A DNA stretch of 64,000 nt from Thermoflexibacter ruber (lineage in GTDB: Bacteria; Bacteroidota; Bacteroidia; Cytophagales; Thermoflexibacteraceae), in the NCBI RefSeq assembly GCF_900113045.1, contig NZ_FONY01000027.1, positions 1 to 64,000 of the forward strand. The letters run 5' to 3'. Each line of letters begins with the position of its first letter. The first letter of the stretch is position 1. Below, in pieces: positions 43,483 to 51,610 of this stretch. The translations under genes and the position numbers were made by a program. The notes below the pieces were generated by a model that did no database searches, had not been told where the DNA came from, and saw only the letters and a list, made by a program, of their open reading frames with translations.

Positions 43483-44955
43483 TCAAGCAATCAAAGAGTT
43501 AAGTTTGCTTAGCCAATTTTGATAGACTTCCTCATATTTTTCTTTTAAGTCTGCTTGTGGCTCTATGGTTTGGGTTTTGTGCAGACCTACAAAAGCCTCT
43601 AAAAAAGAGGGATATATGCCTGCACCTACTCCGCCTGCTCTCGCTGCCCCTTGCGAGCCATCTGTGTTATAAAGTTCTACCACGGTATTGGTAGCATTAG
43701 CAAAAGTTTGAGCAAAAAGAGGACTTAAAAACATATTGGCATCTCCTGCTTTGACGGTTTTTGCATGCACATCTATCCCTTTCATTACATCGAAGCCGTA
43801 ACGCAGGGCAAAAACAATTCCCTCTTGGACAGCCCTTGCCAAATGTGCTTTGGTGTGTAGGTTAAATTGCAAACCTAAAATATTTCCTCCTATTTCCTTG
43901 TTAGCCAATACTCTCTCAGACCCATTACCAAAGGGAAGGATACAAAGTCCATCTGCCCCTATTGGTGCTTGGCTGGCTAATTGGTTGATGGCTTGGTAGG
44001 AGGTCTGCTCAGAAAATACATTTCTTCTCAGCCAAGAGTTTAAGATACCTGTTCCATTGATACAGAGAAGAATACCTGCTTTGTGATTGACGTGTAAGAA
44101 AGTATTTACCCTTGAAAGTTTATCGTACTGGAAGCTATCACTTACGCCATATACTACGCCAGAAGTGCCTGCGGTAGCGGCTACTTCCCCCGCATTTAGC
44201 ACATTAAGAGAAAAAGCATTATTTGGCTGGTCGCCAGCGCGATAAGCTATCCAAGTTCCTGCTTCTAAACCCAACTCTTCGCTTGCTTTTTTACCTAATT
44301 GGGCTTGCTGTCCAAAAGAAGGCACGATAGTAGGCACTAAGAATCTGTCAATGCCGTAGTATGCCAAAAGAAAATCTGCTATCTTCTTTTCTTTGAAATC
44401 CCACAAGATTCCCTCAGATAAGCCCGAGGCGGTGGTTTGTACTTCCCCACTCATTTTCATAGCGATATAATCTCCCGGAAGCATGAATCTATACGCTTGG
44501 GCATATAAATCTGGCTCGTTTTCTTTTACCCATTTTAGCTTAGAAGCGGTAAAATTAGCTGGTGAGTTGAGTAAGTGAGCCAGACACTGCTCTTCTCCAA
44601 TCTCACCAAAAGCTTTCTCCCCAATTTGCACTGCCCTACTATCGCACCAAATAATAGAGGGACGGAGTGGTTGCAAATCTTTGTTTACCACTACCAAGCC
44701 GTGCATTTGATAAGAAATTCCTATGGATTTGATGTCTTGCTTGCTTACTCCTGATTGGTGCAGTAGTTGTTGGGTAGCCTGTTTGACGTACTCCCACCAT
44801 TTGTCAGGGTGTTGCTCTGCCCAGCCTGCTTTGAGGGCAATCATTTCCATTTCGCTTGAGGGTGCGGTAGCAGAGGCTTTTACCTTGCCTGTCTCAGCTT
44901 CTAACAAGGTGGCTTTGATAGAAGAACTACCAATATCATAACCTAAGAGATACAT
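43483..44955 (-). CDS. xylB: FGGY-family sugar kinase, probably xylulokinase
   Basis: 490-residue cytosolic sugar kinase. The FGGY N-terminal domain opens with LLGYDIGSSSIKATLLEAE (phosphate loop), then WCDSRA and a sugar-binding segment; the C-terminal domain has TAGTSGVVYG and GDANMFLSPLFAQTFAN plus GAARAGGVGAG. Xylulokinase phosphorylates D-xylulose for the pentose phosphate pathway. No xylose isomerase or transporter is adjacent, so the exact sugar is inferred from similarity. It is transcribed alone or with the downstream lipoprotein gene. Confidence 0.8.
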   Translation of the reverse strand: MYLLGYDIGSSSIKATLLEAETGKVKASATAPSSEMEMIALKAGWAEQHPDKWWEYVKQATQQLLHQSGVSKQDIKSIGISYQMHGLVVVNKDLQPLRPSIIWCDSRAVQIGEKAFGEIGEEQCLAHLLNSPANFTASKLKWVKENEPDLYAQAYRFMLPGDYIAMKMSGEVQTTASGLSEGILWDFKEKKIADFLLAYYGIDRFLVPTIVPSFGQQAQLGKKASEELGLEAGTWIAYRAGDQPNNAFSLNVLNAGEVAATAGTSGVVYGVSDSFQYDKLSRVNTFLHVNHKAGILLCINGTGILNSWLRRNVFSEQTSYQAINQLASQAPIGADGLCILPFGNGSERVLANKEIGGNILGLQFNLHTKAHLARAVQEGIVFALRYGFDVMKGIDVHAKTVKAGDANMFLSPLFAQTFANATNTVVELYNTDGSQGAARAGGVGAGIYPSFLEAFVGLHKTQTIEPQADLKEKYEEVYQNWLSKLNSLIA

Positions 44956-45133
44956 TTTGAAATAGTTATAATTTGAGAAAGATATAAGTTATTAGTTTAG
45001 GCTTTGAAGTTAGAGATTTTTTGAATGAAATTACTTATTTCTAACAAAAAGCAATATGTTTCGTTAAGATATAAAACTATATCAACATTTGGCTTTGCTT
45101 TTTTCTTTAACCACTTTAAAAATTGAATTGACT

Positions 45134-46351
45134 ATGGAAAAACAAATCAAATTTTCTTCAATCATCTTATTAGCTTTCTTACTGCTCGTGATAGTAGGTG
45201 TTTGCGCTTGTAAAAAAGAGGCTCAAGAACCTGATATTGTAGATACAACCCCTTTGAACCCCGCACAATGGCAAACTTTTGATGCTTTCCCTACACTTTC
45301 GTTTCGCGCCCCTGTGGACATGACTCATGCGGGCGATGGAACGAATCGTATTTTTGTGGTAGAGCAGGCAGGAAGGATACAAGTATTTCCGAACTCTACT
45401 AACGCTACTCAAAGTACGTTTTTAGATATTACTTCAAGAGTGCTTTCTGGAGGTGAATTAGGTTTGTTGGGCTTAGCATTTCACCCTGACTATCGCAACA
45501 ATGGGCTACTTTTTATCAATTACACGCGAAGGAATACCAGCGGTCAGACAGAATCTGTTATCTCTCGTTTTAGGGTAAATAGTGCCAATCCCAATCAGGC
45601 AGATGCAAATAGCGAACAGATTTTACTTACTTTTCCGCAACCCTTTGCCAATCACAACGGCGGGTCTATTTTCTTTGGCAACGATGGGTTCTTGTATATT
45701 GCCTCTGGCGATGGTGGCAGTGGAGGCGACCCTCAAAACAACTCTCAGAACTTGGGTAATTTGCTTGGTAAGATTTTGCGGATAGACGTAAATCGTACCG
45801 AAGGTAACTTGCAATATGCTATTCCCTCTGACAATCCTTTTGTTAGTACGCCTAATGCACGCAGAGAAATCTATGCCTACGGACTTCGCAATCCTTGGAA
45901 AACTTCTCTGGACAGACAATCAGGGCGTATTTGGTCGGCAGATGTAGGACAAAATGCAAGAGAAGAAGTAAACTTAATAGAAAAAGGAGGGAACTATGGC
46001 TGGAGATTTCGCGAAGGGAAAATTTGCTACAATCCTGCGGCTAACTGTCCCTCACAAGACTTGGTAGAGCCGATTTGGGATTATAGCCATGCTGAGGGTC
46101 GGTCTGTAACAGGAGGATATGTATATAGAGGAAGAAAGTTCCCAGAACTGAGAGGAAAATACATTTATGGAGATTACATCAGTGGTAAAGTTTGGGTACT
46201 TACTTACGATGAGGCTAACAAAACAGTAAAAAACGAAGACCTACTCCAAGTCTTAGGGGCTATTTCTTCTTTTGGGCAAGACGAGGAGGGAGAAGTTTAT
46301 GTTTGTAATTATCAGTCAGGCAAAATATTAGGCATTAGGAAAACTCAATAA
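45134..46351 (+). CDS. PQQ-type glucose/sorbosone dehydrogenase-like lipoprotein
   Basis: 405 residues from the ATG at 45134; a longer frame from 45089 lacks family support. A signal with lipobox GVCAC precedes a six-bladed propeller of the soluble glucose dehydrogenase (GSDH) group, with AGRIQVFPN, LLGLAFHPDYRNNGLLFINY, NHNGGSIFFGNDGFLYIASG, GNLLGKILRIDVN and YAYGLRNPWKTSLDRQSG. Family enzymes oxidise aldoses using PQQ. The conserved His in NHNGG and the Arg in GLRNPW are at active-site positions. Whether PQQ is made by this organism cannot be seen here. Confidence 0.87.
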   Translation: MEKQIKFSSIILLAFLLLVIVGVCACKKEAQEPDIVDTTPLNPAQWQTFDAFPTLSFRAPVDMTHAGDGTNRIFVVEQAGRIQVFPNSTNATQSTFLDITSRVLSGGELGLLGLAFHPDYRNNGLLFINYTRRNTSGQTESVISRFRVNSANPNQADANSEQILLTFPQPFANHNGGSIFFGNDGFLYIASGDGGSGGDPQNNSQNLGNLLGKILRIDVNRTEGNLQYAIPSDNPFVSTPNARREIYAYGLRNPWKTSLDRQSGRIWSADVGQNAREEVNLIEKGGNYGWRFREGKICYNPAANCPSQDLVEPIWDYSHAEGRSVTGGYVYRGRKFPELRGKYIYGDYISGKVWVLTYDEANKTVKNEDLLQVLGAISSFGQDEEGEVYVCNYQSGKILGIRKTQ

Positions 46352-46353
46352 GG

Positions 46354-46608
46354 CTATTTCTGCTTATACTTGAGTTCACCTCTGCCCATTTTCATGACCA
46401 ATACGGCTTGCTGTTTTTCATAAATTGTTGTCATTTCTTTTTCAATAGAGGTCATTACTTGGTTGATTTCTCCAAAAATCTGTGTACTCATACCATTGGT
46501 AATGACCTCTAATTGTGTGTTTTGGCGGATATTAGCAATAAAATCTAAAATAATCTGCTCGTAGTTTTCGCTAAGCGGATACAAGCTAATTTCTACACTA
46601 ATTTTCAT
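46354..46608 (-). CDS. YkoF/MTH1187-type thiamine-binding protein
   Basis: 84-residue protein with the ferredoxin-like fold expected of the thiamine-binding superfamily: VEISLYPLSENYEQIILDFI, then LEVITNGMSTQIFGEINQVM. Members bind thiamine or hydroxymethylpyrimidine, or act as small uncharacterised cytosolic proteins. The strand order and the pattern TxGMSTxIxG match the family well. It ends 2 bases from the sugar dehydrogenase gene, on the opposite strand. No thiamine riboswitch was seen nearby. Confidence 0.82.
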   Translation of the reverse strand: MKISVEISLYPLSENYEQIILDFIANIRQNTQLEVITNGMSTQIFGEINQVMTSIEKEMTTIYEKQQAVLVMKMGRGELKYKQK

Positions 46609-46640
46609 AAGTAAGCCTATATTTATTTGATAAAGTTCTC

Positions 46641-46648
46641 TATTTTTG
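46641..46648 (+). promoter_or_regulatory. -7 promoter box for proC
   Basis: TATTTTTG matches TAnnTTTG and lies 41 bases before the proC ATG. A TTTG upstream is spaced too closely to serve as -33. Confidence 0.4.
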
Positions 46649-46689
46649 AAGCCTTATTACAAATCTCATAAAAATTAATTAACAAACAA

Positions 46690-47490
46690 ATGAAGATTTT
46701 GATTATTGGCGGCGGAAACATGGGCAAGACTTATGCAGATAGTTTTCTCGCTAATCATGCTATTCAAAAAGATGACTTATACATTTTGGAGCATTTTGAG
46801 GAAAAAGTCAATTATTTCAAATCTATTGGCTTCAAGAATGTATTTTTCCAACCAGACGAATACATTAAAGCCATGGATTTGATTATTTTGGCTATCAAGC
46901 CCCAAGATACGCAAGCCCTTTTTCCTAAGATTAGTCCTTATATACAAGAAGGACAGACCGTGCTAAGCATCATGGCAGGGGTACGCATAGAAACCTTGAA
47001 AAAAGAACTCCCAACCAAGAAAATAGTTAGGGCGATGCCAAATCTTCCCGCTCAGATAGGTATGGGTATGACGGGCTTTACATCGGCAGAGGAAGTAAGC
47101 AAGGAAGAGGTTTTCAATATCCAAAACTTATTGAATACTACGGGTAAGTCTTTGTATTTTGATGATGAGAGCAAGTTAGATGCGGTTACGGCTATCTCAG
47201 GGAGTGGACCTGCCTATGTGTTTTATTTCATGGACGCTATGATAGAAACTGCTATGCAAATGGGCTTTACCAAAGTGCAAGCAGAATTATTGGTAGAGCA
47301 AACGTTCATGGGAGCAGTACATTTGCTTAATATTCACAATATTAGTTGCAAAGAATGGATAGCAAGGGTAGCCTCTAAGGGAGGTACTACTGAGGCGGCA
47401 TTGGTGCAGTTTGCTAACTTAAAACTCAGCAATGCAATTCAAGAGGGGCTAAAGGCGGCAAAGCAGCGAGCTACTGAATTAGGAAAGTAA
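46690..47490 (+). CDS. proC: Pyrroline-5-carboxylate reductase
   Basis: 266-residue NAD(P)H-dependent enzyme, the last step of proline synthesis. The Rossmann motif IIGGGNMGKTYADS is at about 4-17, AIKPQD follows, and VRAMPNLPAQIGMGMTG and ISGSGPAYVFYFMDAMIE are the signature regions, with SKGGTTEAAL at the C-terminal dimer interface. Length is typical. It stands alone, followed by the tandem direct repeat at 47541-47615. Confidence 0.94.
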   Translation: MKILIIGGGNMGKTYADSFLANHAIQKDDLYILEHFEEKVNYFKSIGFKNVFFQPDEYIKAMDLIILAIKPQDTQALFPKISPYIQEGQTVLSIMAGVRIETLKKELPTKKIVRAMPNLPAQIGMGMTGFTSAEEVSKEEVFNIQNLLNTTGKSLYFDDESKLDAVTAISGSGPAYVFYFMDAMIETAMQMGFTKVQAELLVEQTFMGAVHLLNIHNISCKEWIARVASKGGTTEAALVQFANLKLSNAIQEGLKAAKQRATELGK

Positions 47491-47540
47491 ATTTTTGTTA
47501 ATCGTGTAACTTTTAGGGTGGCTTTGATATTATGGTAATG

Positions 47541-47615
47541 TTTAGCCACGAATGACACGAATTTTCACGAATGGTTCAAGGTTTAGCCACGAATGACACG
47601 AATTTTCACGAATGG
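47541..47615. repeat. Tandem 34-bp repeat, two copies
   Basis: Two identical 34-bp units, starting TTTAGCCACGAATGACACG and ending TTCACGAATGG, at 47541-47574 and 47582-47615, period 41. Related 32-bp units occur at 59206-59283. The second copy lies just upstream of the DUF4837 start at 47638. Confidence 0.85.
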
Positions 47616-47637
47616 ATTTATAAATCAAAAAACAATA

Positions 47638-48732
47638 ATGAAATACACTATAGCTTTTATGAAACTTTGCTTACTTGCTTTTACTGCTATCTTTCTGTTT
47701 GCGTGTAGCATGGAGCGCAGCGCAGAAAATGGAAATTTAGTGCCTTCCAGAGGAGATAGTGGGGAAATTTTACTTTTCATGGACTCTACCAAGTGGGAAG
47801 GAGAGTTAGGTAAAGCAGTAAGAGAAGTATTCTCTGCACGCCTTGCGGGAACGCTGAGAGAGGAGCGAATTTTTACGCTCCGCTATATCAATCCATTAGC
47901 CCTGAATGATGTACTAAAATCACATAGAAATATTGTGATGGTTACTTCGTTGGAAAGCAGTTCTAAGGAAACACGCAAACTCAAAAGTTTTTATACCGAA
48001 GAAAGCCTAAAAACTATAGAGCAGACAGATAGCTTGTTTATGCTACTAAAATATGAGCAATTCGCCAAAGACCAGATTTTACTGTTTTTGTTTAGCAAAA
48101 CAGACCAAGGGCTTATTAAGCAGCTCAAAGCCAATAAGGAACGACTGCAAGAAATTTTTAACAGTGCAGAGGTTAGAAGACTATCGCAAAGACTTTATAA
48201 AGCCAAAGAGCAAACGAATATAAGCAAGCAAATAACAGAAAAACATGGATTCAAAGTAAGAATTCCTTTTGGTTATGAACAAGTTGTGAATGAGAAAAGT
48301 ACAGACGGTAAGGAGGGCTTCCTTTGGCATCGTTTGTTAGACCCTGAAATAGATAAGTCATTTTTTGTAGCTTACAAACCTTATGAAAACCAAAATCAGT
48401 TTGAAAAAGATAGTATTATCAGTTGGAGGAATCAAATCTGCAAAAAATACCTCTATGGCGACCCTGACAACAAAGAATCGTATGTAGTTACAGAAACTTT
48501 AGAACCTCCTGTATCTAAGCCCCTTATGGTCAAAGGTAGATATACTATGGAAACGCGCGGACTTTGGAAAACCAATAATATTTCTATGGGAGGCTCCTTT
48601 ATCAGCTATGTTTTTACAGACAATAAAAAAGGCAGAATTTATTACGCAGAAGGTTTTGTCTATGCCCCATCTAAGATGACTAAACGAGAGTATATCAGGG
48701 AGTTGCAAGTAATTCTGACGAGTATAGAGTAA
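47638..48732 (+). CDS. DUF4837 lipoprotein
   Basis: 364 residues from the ATG at 47638; an upstream frame extension to 47593 runs through the direct repeat and is not real. The signal ends in lipobox FLFAC. The mature part has the DUF4837 pattern SGEILLFMDSTKWEGELGKA, REVFSARLAGTLREERIF and FKVRIPFGYEQV, and ends in a hydrophobic tail-like strand. This is a Bacteroidota-specific lipoprotein family of unknown function. The next small membrane-protein gene follows by 100 bases. Confidence 0.83.
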   Translation: MKYTIAFMKLCLLAFTAIFLFACSMERSAENGNLVPSRGDSGEILLFMDSTKWEGELGKAVREVFSARLAGTLREERIFTLRYINPLALNDVLKSHRNIVMVTSLESSSKETRKLKSFYTEESLKTIEQTDSLFMLLKYEQFAKDQILLFLFSKTDQGLIKQLKANKERLQEIFNSAEVRRLSQRLYKAKEQTNISKQITEKHGFKVRIPFGYEQVVNEKSTDGKEGFLWHRLLDPEIDKSFFVAYKPYENQNQFEKDSIISWRNQICKKYLYGDPDNKESYVVTETLEPPVSKPLMVKGRYTMETRGLWKTNNISMGGSFISYVFTDNKKGRIYYAEGFVYAPSKMTKREYIRELQVILTSIE

Positions 48733-48832
48733 AGTTGATATAATTTTTCTAAGATTTTTATAATAACCAAACAAGATTTGCGTTTTTTTAACAAAATCTC
48801 TATCAACTATTTTACTTAAAATACGTAATACA

Positions 48833-49084
48833 ATGTTTGGTTGGTTTATTGCTTTTTTCCTAATAGTTACTTCTCTGGGAGGGGTAATTAGGATACTGAG
48901 AGAGAGGAACTACTCTCCTATGCTTACAGAATTTATTTTTGTGATTTTAGTGGTGGCTGTTTTTGCAGGGGCGTTTTATTTTTTCTGCTCATGGTTAGGG
49001 TGGGTAGGCATTATCCCTGCATTAATCTCTGCAAGTTTTGTTTTCCAAATCTTAGATAAGATGGGCTATGAGATGCCTAAATAA
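48833..49084 (+). CDS. Small membrane protein, uncharacterised
   Basis: 83 residues with three hydrophobic segments (about 2-18, 32-53 and 54-71) and a positively charged loop RILRERNY between the first two. No known family was recognised. It has a good ATG and a compact, highly hydrophobic frame in an otherwise empty stretch, which supports a real gene, though its shortness keeps the call modest. Confidence 0.6.
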   Translation: MFGWFIAFFLIVTSLGGVIRILRERNYSPMLTEFIFVILVVAVFAGAFYFFCSWLGWVGIIPALISASFVFQILDKMGYEMPK

Positions 49085-49148
49085 TTACTAAAATCCAGCG
49101 TCTAACATTTATCAAAACCAATCACTTCAATAAACTTTTATATCTAAA

Positions 49149-49619
49149 TTGCAAGAAAATAAATATCATAGTGAATCGCAAGACCTTACTTTTCAGAGAG
49201 TAACTTCTGAGGAAGCTAAAAAGGTTTTTGTGGCTCAACTAATAGAAGCCCAACTTCCCTATGCAGACTTAGGGGAAGCAACGGAACTTTTTGTACTACT
49301 TGATGCTGAGAATAAAGTCATAGGTACTGCGGGCTTAGAATGGTATGGGCAAAATATCCTACTTCGCTCAGTAAGTGTATCAAAGTGTTCTCAAGGCAAA
49401 GGTATTGGAAAACAAATTCTACTTGAAACAGAGGGTATTGCCCGTAGTCGTCAGGCAAAGGGTATTTATTTACTAACAGAAACCGCCAAGGACTTTTTTG
49501 AAAAGAATAACTATGTGATTACTCCTCGCCAATCCATTCCCCAAGAAGTACTTACTTCTCCACAATTCACCTCTACTTGTCCCTCTACGGCTACGGCTAT
49601 GGTGAAAATGCTTATCTGA
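49149..49619 (+). CDS. GNAT acetyltransferase, ArsN2-like
   Basis: 156-residue GNAT-fold protein from a TTG start; no ATG exists near the family N-terminus. The acetyl-CoA loop is in VSVSKCSQGKGIGKQIL (a QGKGIG pattern), preceded by IGTAGLEWYGQNILLRSV and followed by ARSRQAKGIYLLTETAKDFFEK. ArsN2-type proteins are found in arsenic operons and are thought to acetylate an arsenic compound; here the gene is not beside other arsenic genes (the ArsR/phosphatase pair is about 19 kb away). Confidence 0.8.
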   Translation: MQENKYHSESQDLTFQRVTSEEAKKVFVAQLIEAQLPYADLGEATELFVLLDAENKVIGTAGLEWYGQNILLRSVSVSKCSQGKGIGKQILLETEGIARSRQAKGIYLLTETAKDFFEKNNYVITPRQSIPQEVLTSPQFTSTCPSTATAMVKMLI

Positions 49620-49781
49620 CCTTTACAAATTCATCTTTTCTATGACTTTTGATAAAAATATGTTTTTTATCAAAAATTACCACTTCGAGTACTGAAATGT
49701 AGATACAAATTTTTATCATAGCAGACTCAAAGCAAGTAAAATTTGTAAGTACACTACATTACCATTTTTAACAGAGTAAAT

Positions 49782-51347
49782 ATGAAATTTTCAGAATTAG
49801 ACATTGCTGTTTTTGTTGGCTACTGTTTGCTCATAGTAGCCGTAGGTCTTTGGGTATCTCGCGACAAAAAAGGGCATCAAAAAGACTCCAAAGATTATTT
49901 TTTAGCAGGTAGTACGCTTCCTTGGTGGGCAATAGGTGCTTCGCTGATTGCCTCTAACATCTCTGCCGAGCAGTTTATCGGAATGTCAGGCTCAGGATAC
50001 GCTTTGGGCTTAGGCATAGCTACGTATGAGTGGATGGCAGCCGCTACCCTTTTGGTCGTGGGCAAGTTTTTTCTTCCCATTTTTTTAGATAAAAAAATTT
50101 ATACCATGCCCCAATTTTTAGAAATCCGCTACGATAAGCGCGTAAGAACGAGTTTAGCGGTTTATTGGCTTCTGGTATATATTTTTGTCAATCTGACATC
50201 TGTGTTGTATTTGGGAGCTTTGACCTTGAAAACGGTCATGGGCATAGATTTGACTATAGCCATTATTTGTTTGGCTATTTTTTCCTTAGTTTATTCTATA
50301 TATGGAGGGCTAATGGCTGTAGCTTGGACAGATGTAGTGCAGGTTGCCTTTTTGGTGCTGGGAGGTTTGATAACTACCTATTTGGCATTGGACACGCTGA
50401 GCGAAGGAGCAGGAGTATTTACAGGACTTTCTACTTTGCTGGCAAAAGCACCAGAGCGATTTGATATGATACTCGATAGTTCACACCCAAGCTACAAGGA
50501 CTTGCCCGGTATTAGCGTGCTGATAGGGGGAATGTGGATTGCTAACTTGAACTATTGGGGTTGTAATCAGTACATTACGCAAAGAGCCTTAGCCGCCAAA
50601 AATCTTTCAGAAGCACAGCGAGGGATTATCTTTGCAGGCTTCTTAAAACTCATTATGCCTTTGATAGTAGTGATTCCGGGGATTGTGGCTTTTGTGCTGA
50701 AGCCTGACCTACCTAAGGCAGACGAAGCCTATCCTTGGCTGTTGAATAGTTTTGTTCCTGTTGGGTTAAAAGGATTGGCATTTGCGGCATTGGTCGCCGC
50801 AGTAGTGTCTTCTTTGAGTTCGATGACCAATAGCATCGCCACTATTTTTTCTATGGACTTATATAAAGAATATATCAAAAAGGAAGCCAGCGAAGCAAAC
50901 TTAGTTTTTACTGGACGCATGATTGGGATAGCGGCTATGGTCGTAGCCATTGTAGTTGCTCCTTTCCTTTCTACCTTAGACCAAGCTTTCCAATTCATTC
51001 AGGAGTTTACAGGTTTTGTAAGTCCGGGGGTGGTAGCCATTTTCTTGCTTGGTCTTTTCTGGAAAAAGACTACGGCTAATGCGGCACTCTGGTCAGCTAT
51101 TTTGTCTGTGCCTGTATCCTTGCTGTTTAAGTTTCTGCTTCCAGACTTGCCTTTTTTAGACCGCATGGGCGTGATTTTTCTATCTTTATGTGCTTTGATG
51201 GTGGGTATTAGCTTGTATGAAAGCAAAGTAGAAAATCCCAAAGGCATTGTGCTGAATAAAAAACTTTTCCATACAGACATAGTATTTAATGTAGGGGCAA
51301 TCACTATTTGCATCATTCTTGCCTTTTTGTATGCACGCTTTTGGTAG
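49782..51347 (+). CDS. Sodium/solute symporter (SSS family)
   Basis: 521-residue inner-membrane protein with about 13-14 hydrophobic helices and the SLC5/LeuT-like layout. Landmarks are DYFLAGSTLPWWAIGASLIA, SNISAEQFIGMSGSGYA, WWAIGAS and YSIYGGLMAVAWTDVVQ, with SSLSSMTNSIATIFSMDLY in the middle, part of the Na2-site region. Substrates of this branch include sugars, inositol and sialic acid; the SglT-like sequence favours a sugar, by similarity only. No metabolic gene cluster is adjacent. Confidence 0.9.
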   Translation: MKFSELDIAVFVGYCLLIVAVGLWVSRDKKGHQKDSKDYFLAGSTLPWWAIGASLIASNISAEQFIGMSGSGYALGLGIATYEWMAAATLLVVGKFFLPIFLDKKIYTMPQFLEIRYDKRVRTSLAVYWLLVYIFVNLTSVLYLGALTLKTVMGIDLTIAIICLAIFSLVYSIYGGLMAVAWTDVVQVAFLVLGGLITTYLALDTLSEGAGVFTGLSTLLAKAPERFDMILDSSHPSYKDLPGISVLIGGMWIANLNYWGCNQYITQRALAAKNLSEAQRGIIFAGFLKLIMPLIVVIPGIVAFVLKPDLPKADEAYPWLLNSFVPVGLKGLAFAALVAAVVSSLSSMTNSIATIFSMDLYKEYIKKEASEANLVFTGRMIGIAAMVVAIVVAPFLSTLDQAFQFIQEFTGFVSPGVVAIFLLGLFWKKTTANAALWSAILSVPVSLLFKFLLPDLPFLDRMGVIFLSLCALMVGISLYESKVENPKGIVLNKKLFHTDIVFNVGAITICIILAFLYARFW

Positions 51348-51387
51348 GTTCGCTTTTTCAAAAAAGTAAAAAGTAAAATATTATATA

Positions 51388-51431
51388 TAAAGCCTCTCCT
51401 ATTTTCTTACCACAATTTTGGCTGAGGCTTT
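51388..51431. other. Weak hairpin upstream of the CtpA gene
   Basis: AAAGCCTC (51388-51395) pairs with GAGGCTTT (51424-51431) across 28 bases, after the symporter gene. It lacks a T-run, so termination is uncertain. The 263-base gap otherwise holds only the promoter-like box at 51435. Confidence 0.35.
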
Positions 51432-51434
51432 GCA

Positions 51435-51442
51435 TAACTTTG
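51435..51442 (+). promoter_or_regulatory. -7 promoter box for the CtpA-type protease gene
   Basis: TAACTTTG matches TAnnTTTG and lies 168 bases before the ATG at 51611, implying a long leader if used. Confidence 0.35.
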
Positions 51443-51610
51443 CTTAAAATTTGAATATTAGTACTAAAATACTTATTTTCGTTAGTCGAATTTATTTGAT
51501 AAAAACCATACTTGCTACAAGTGATTACTATAAACAAGACATAATCAACAAAACAATCTATTTATGTATATTCATCGCTTTTATTTTACAGCAAAATTTT
51601 AGTTTTTCTT

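Noticed and set aside
47593-47637. An N-terminal extension of the DUF4837 lipoprotein
   Set aside because: The extension is read from the direct repeat; a lipoprotein signal starts at the ATG at 47638.
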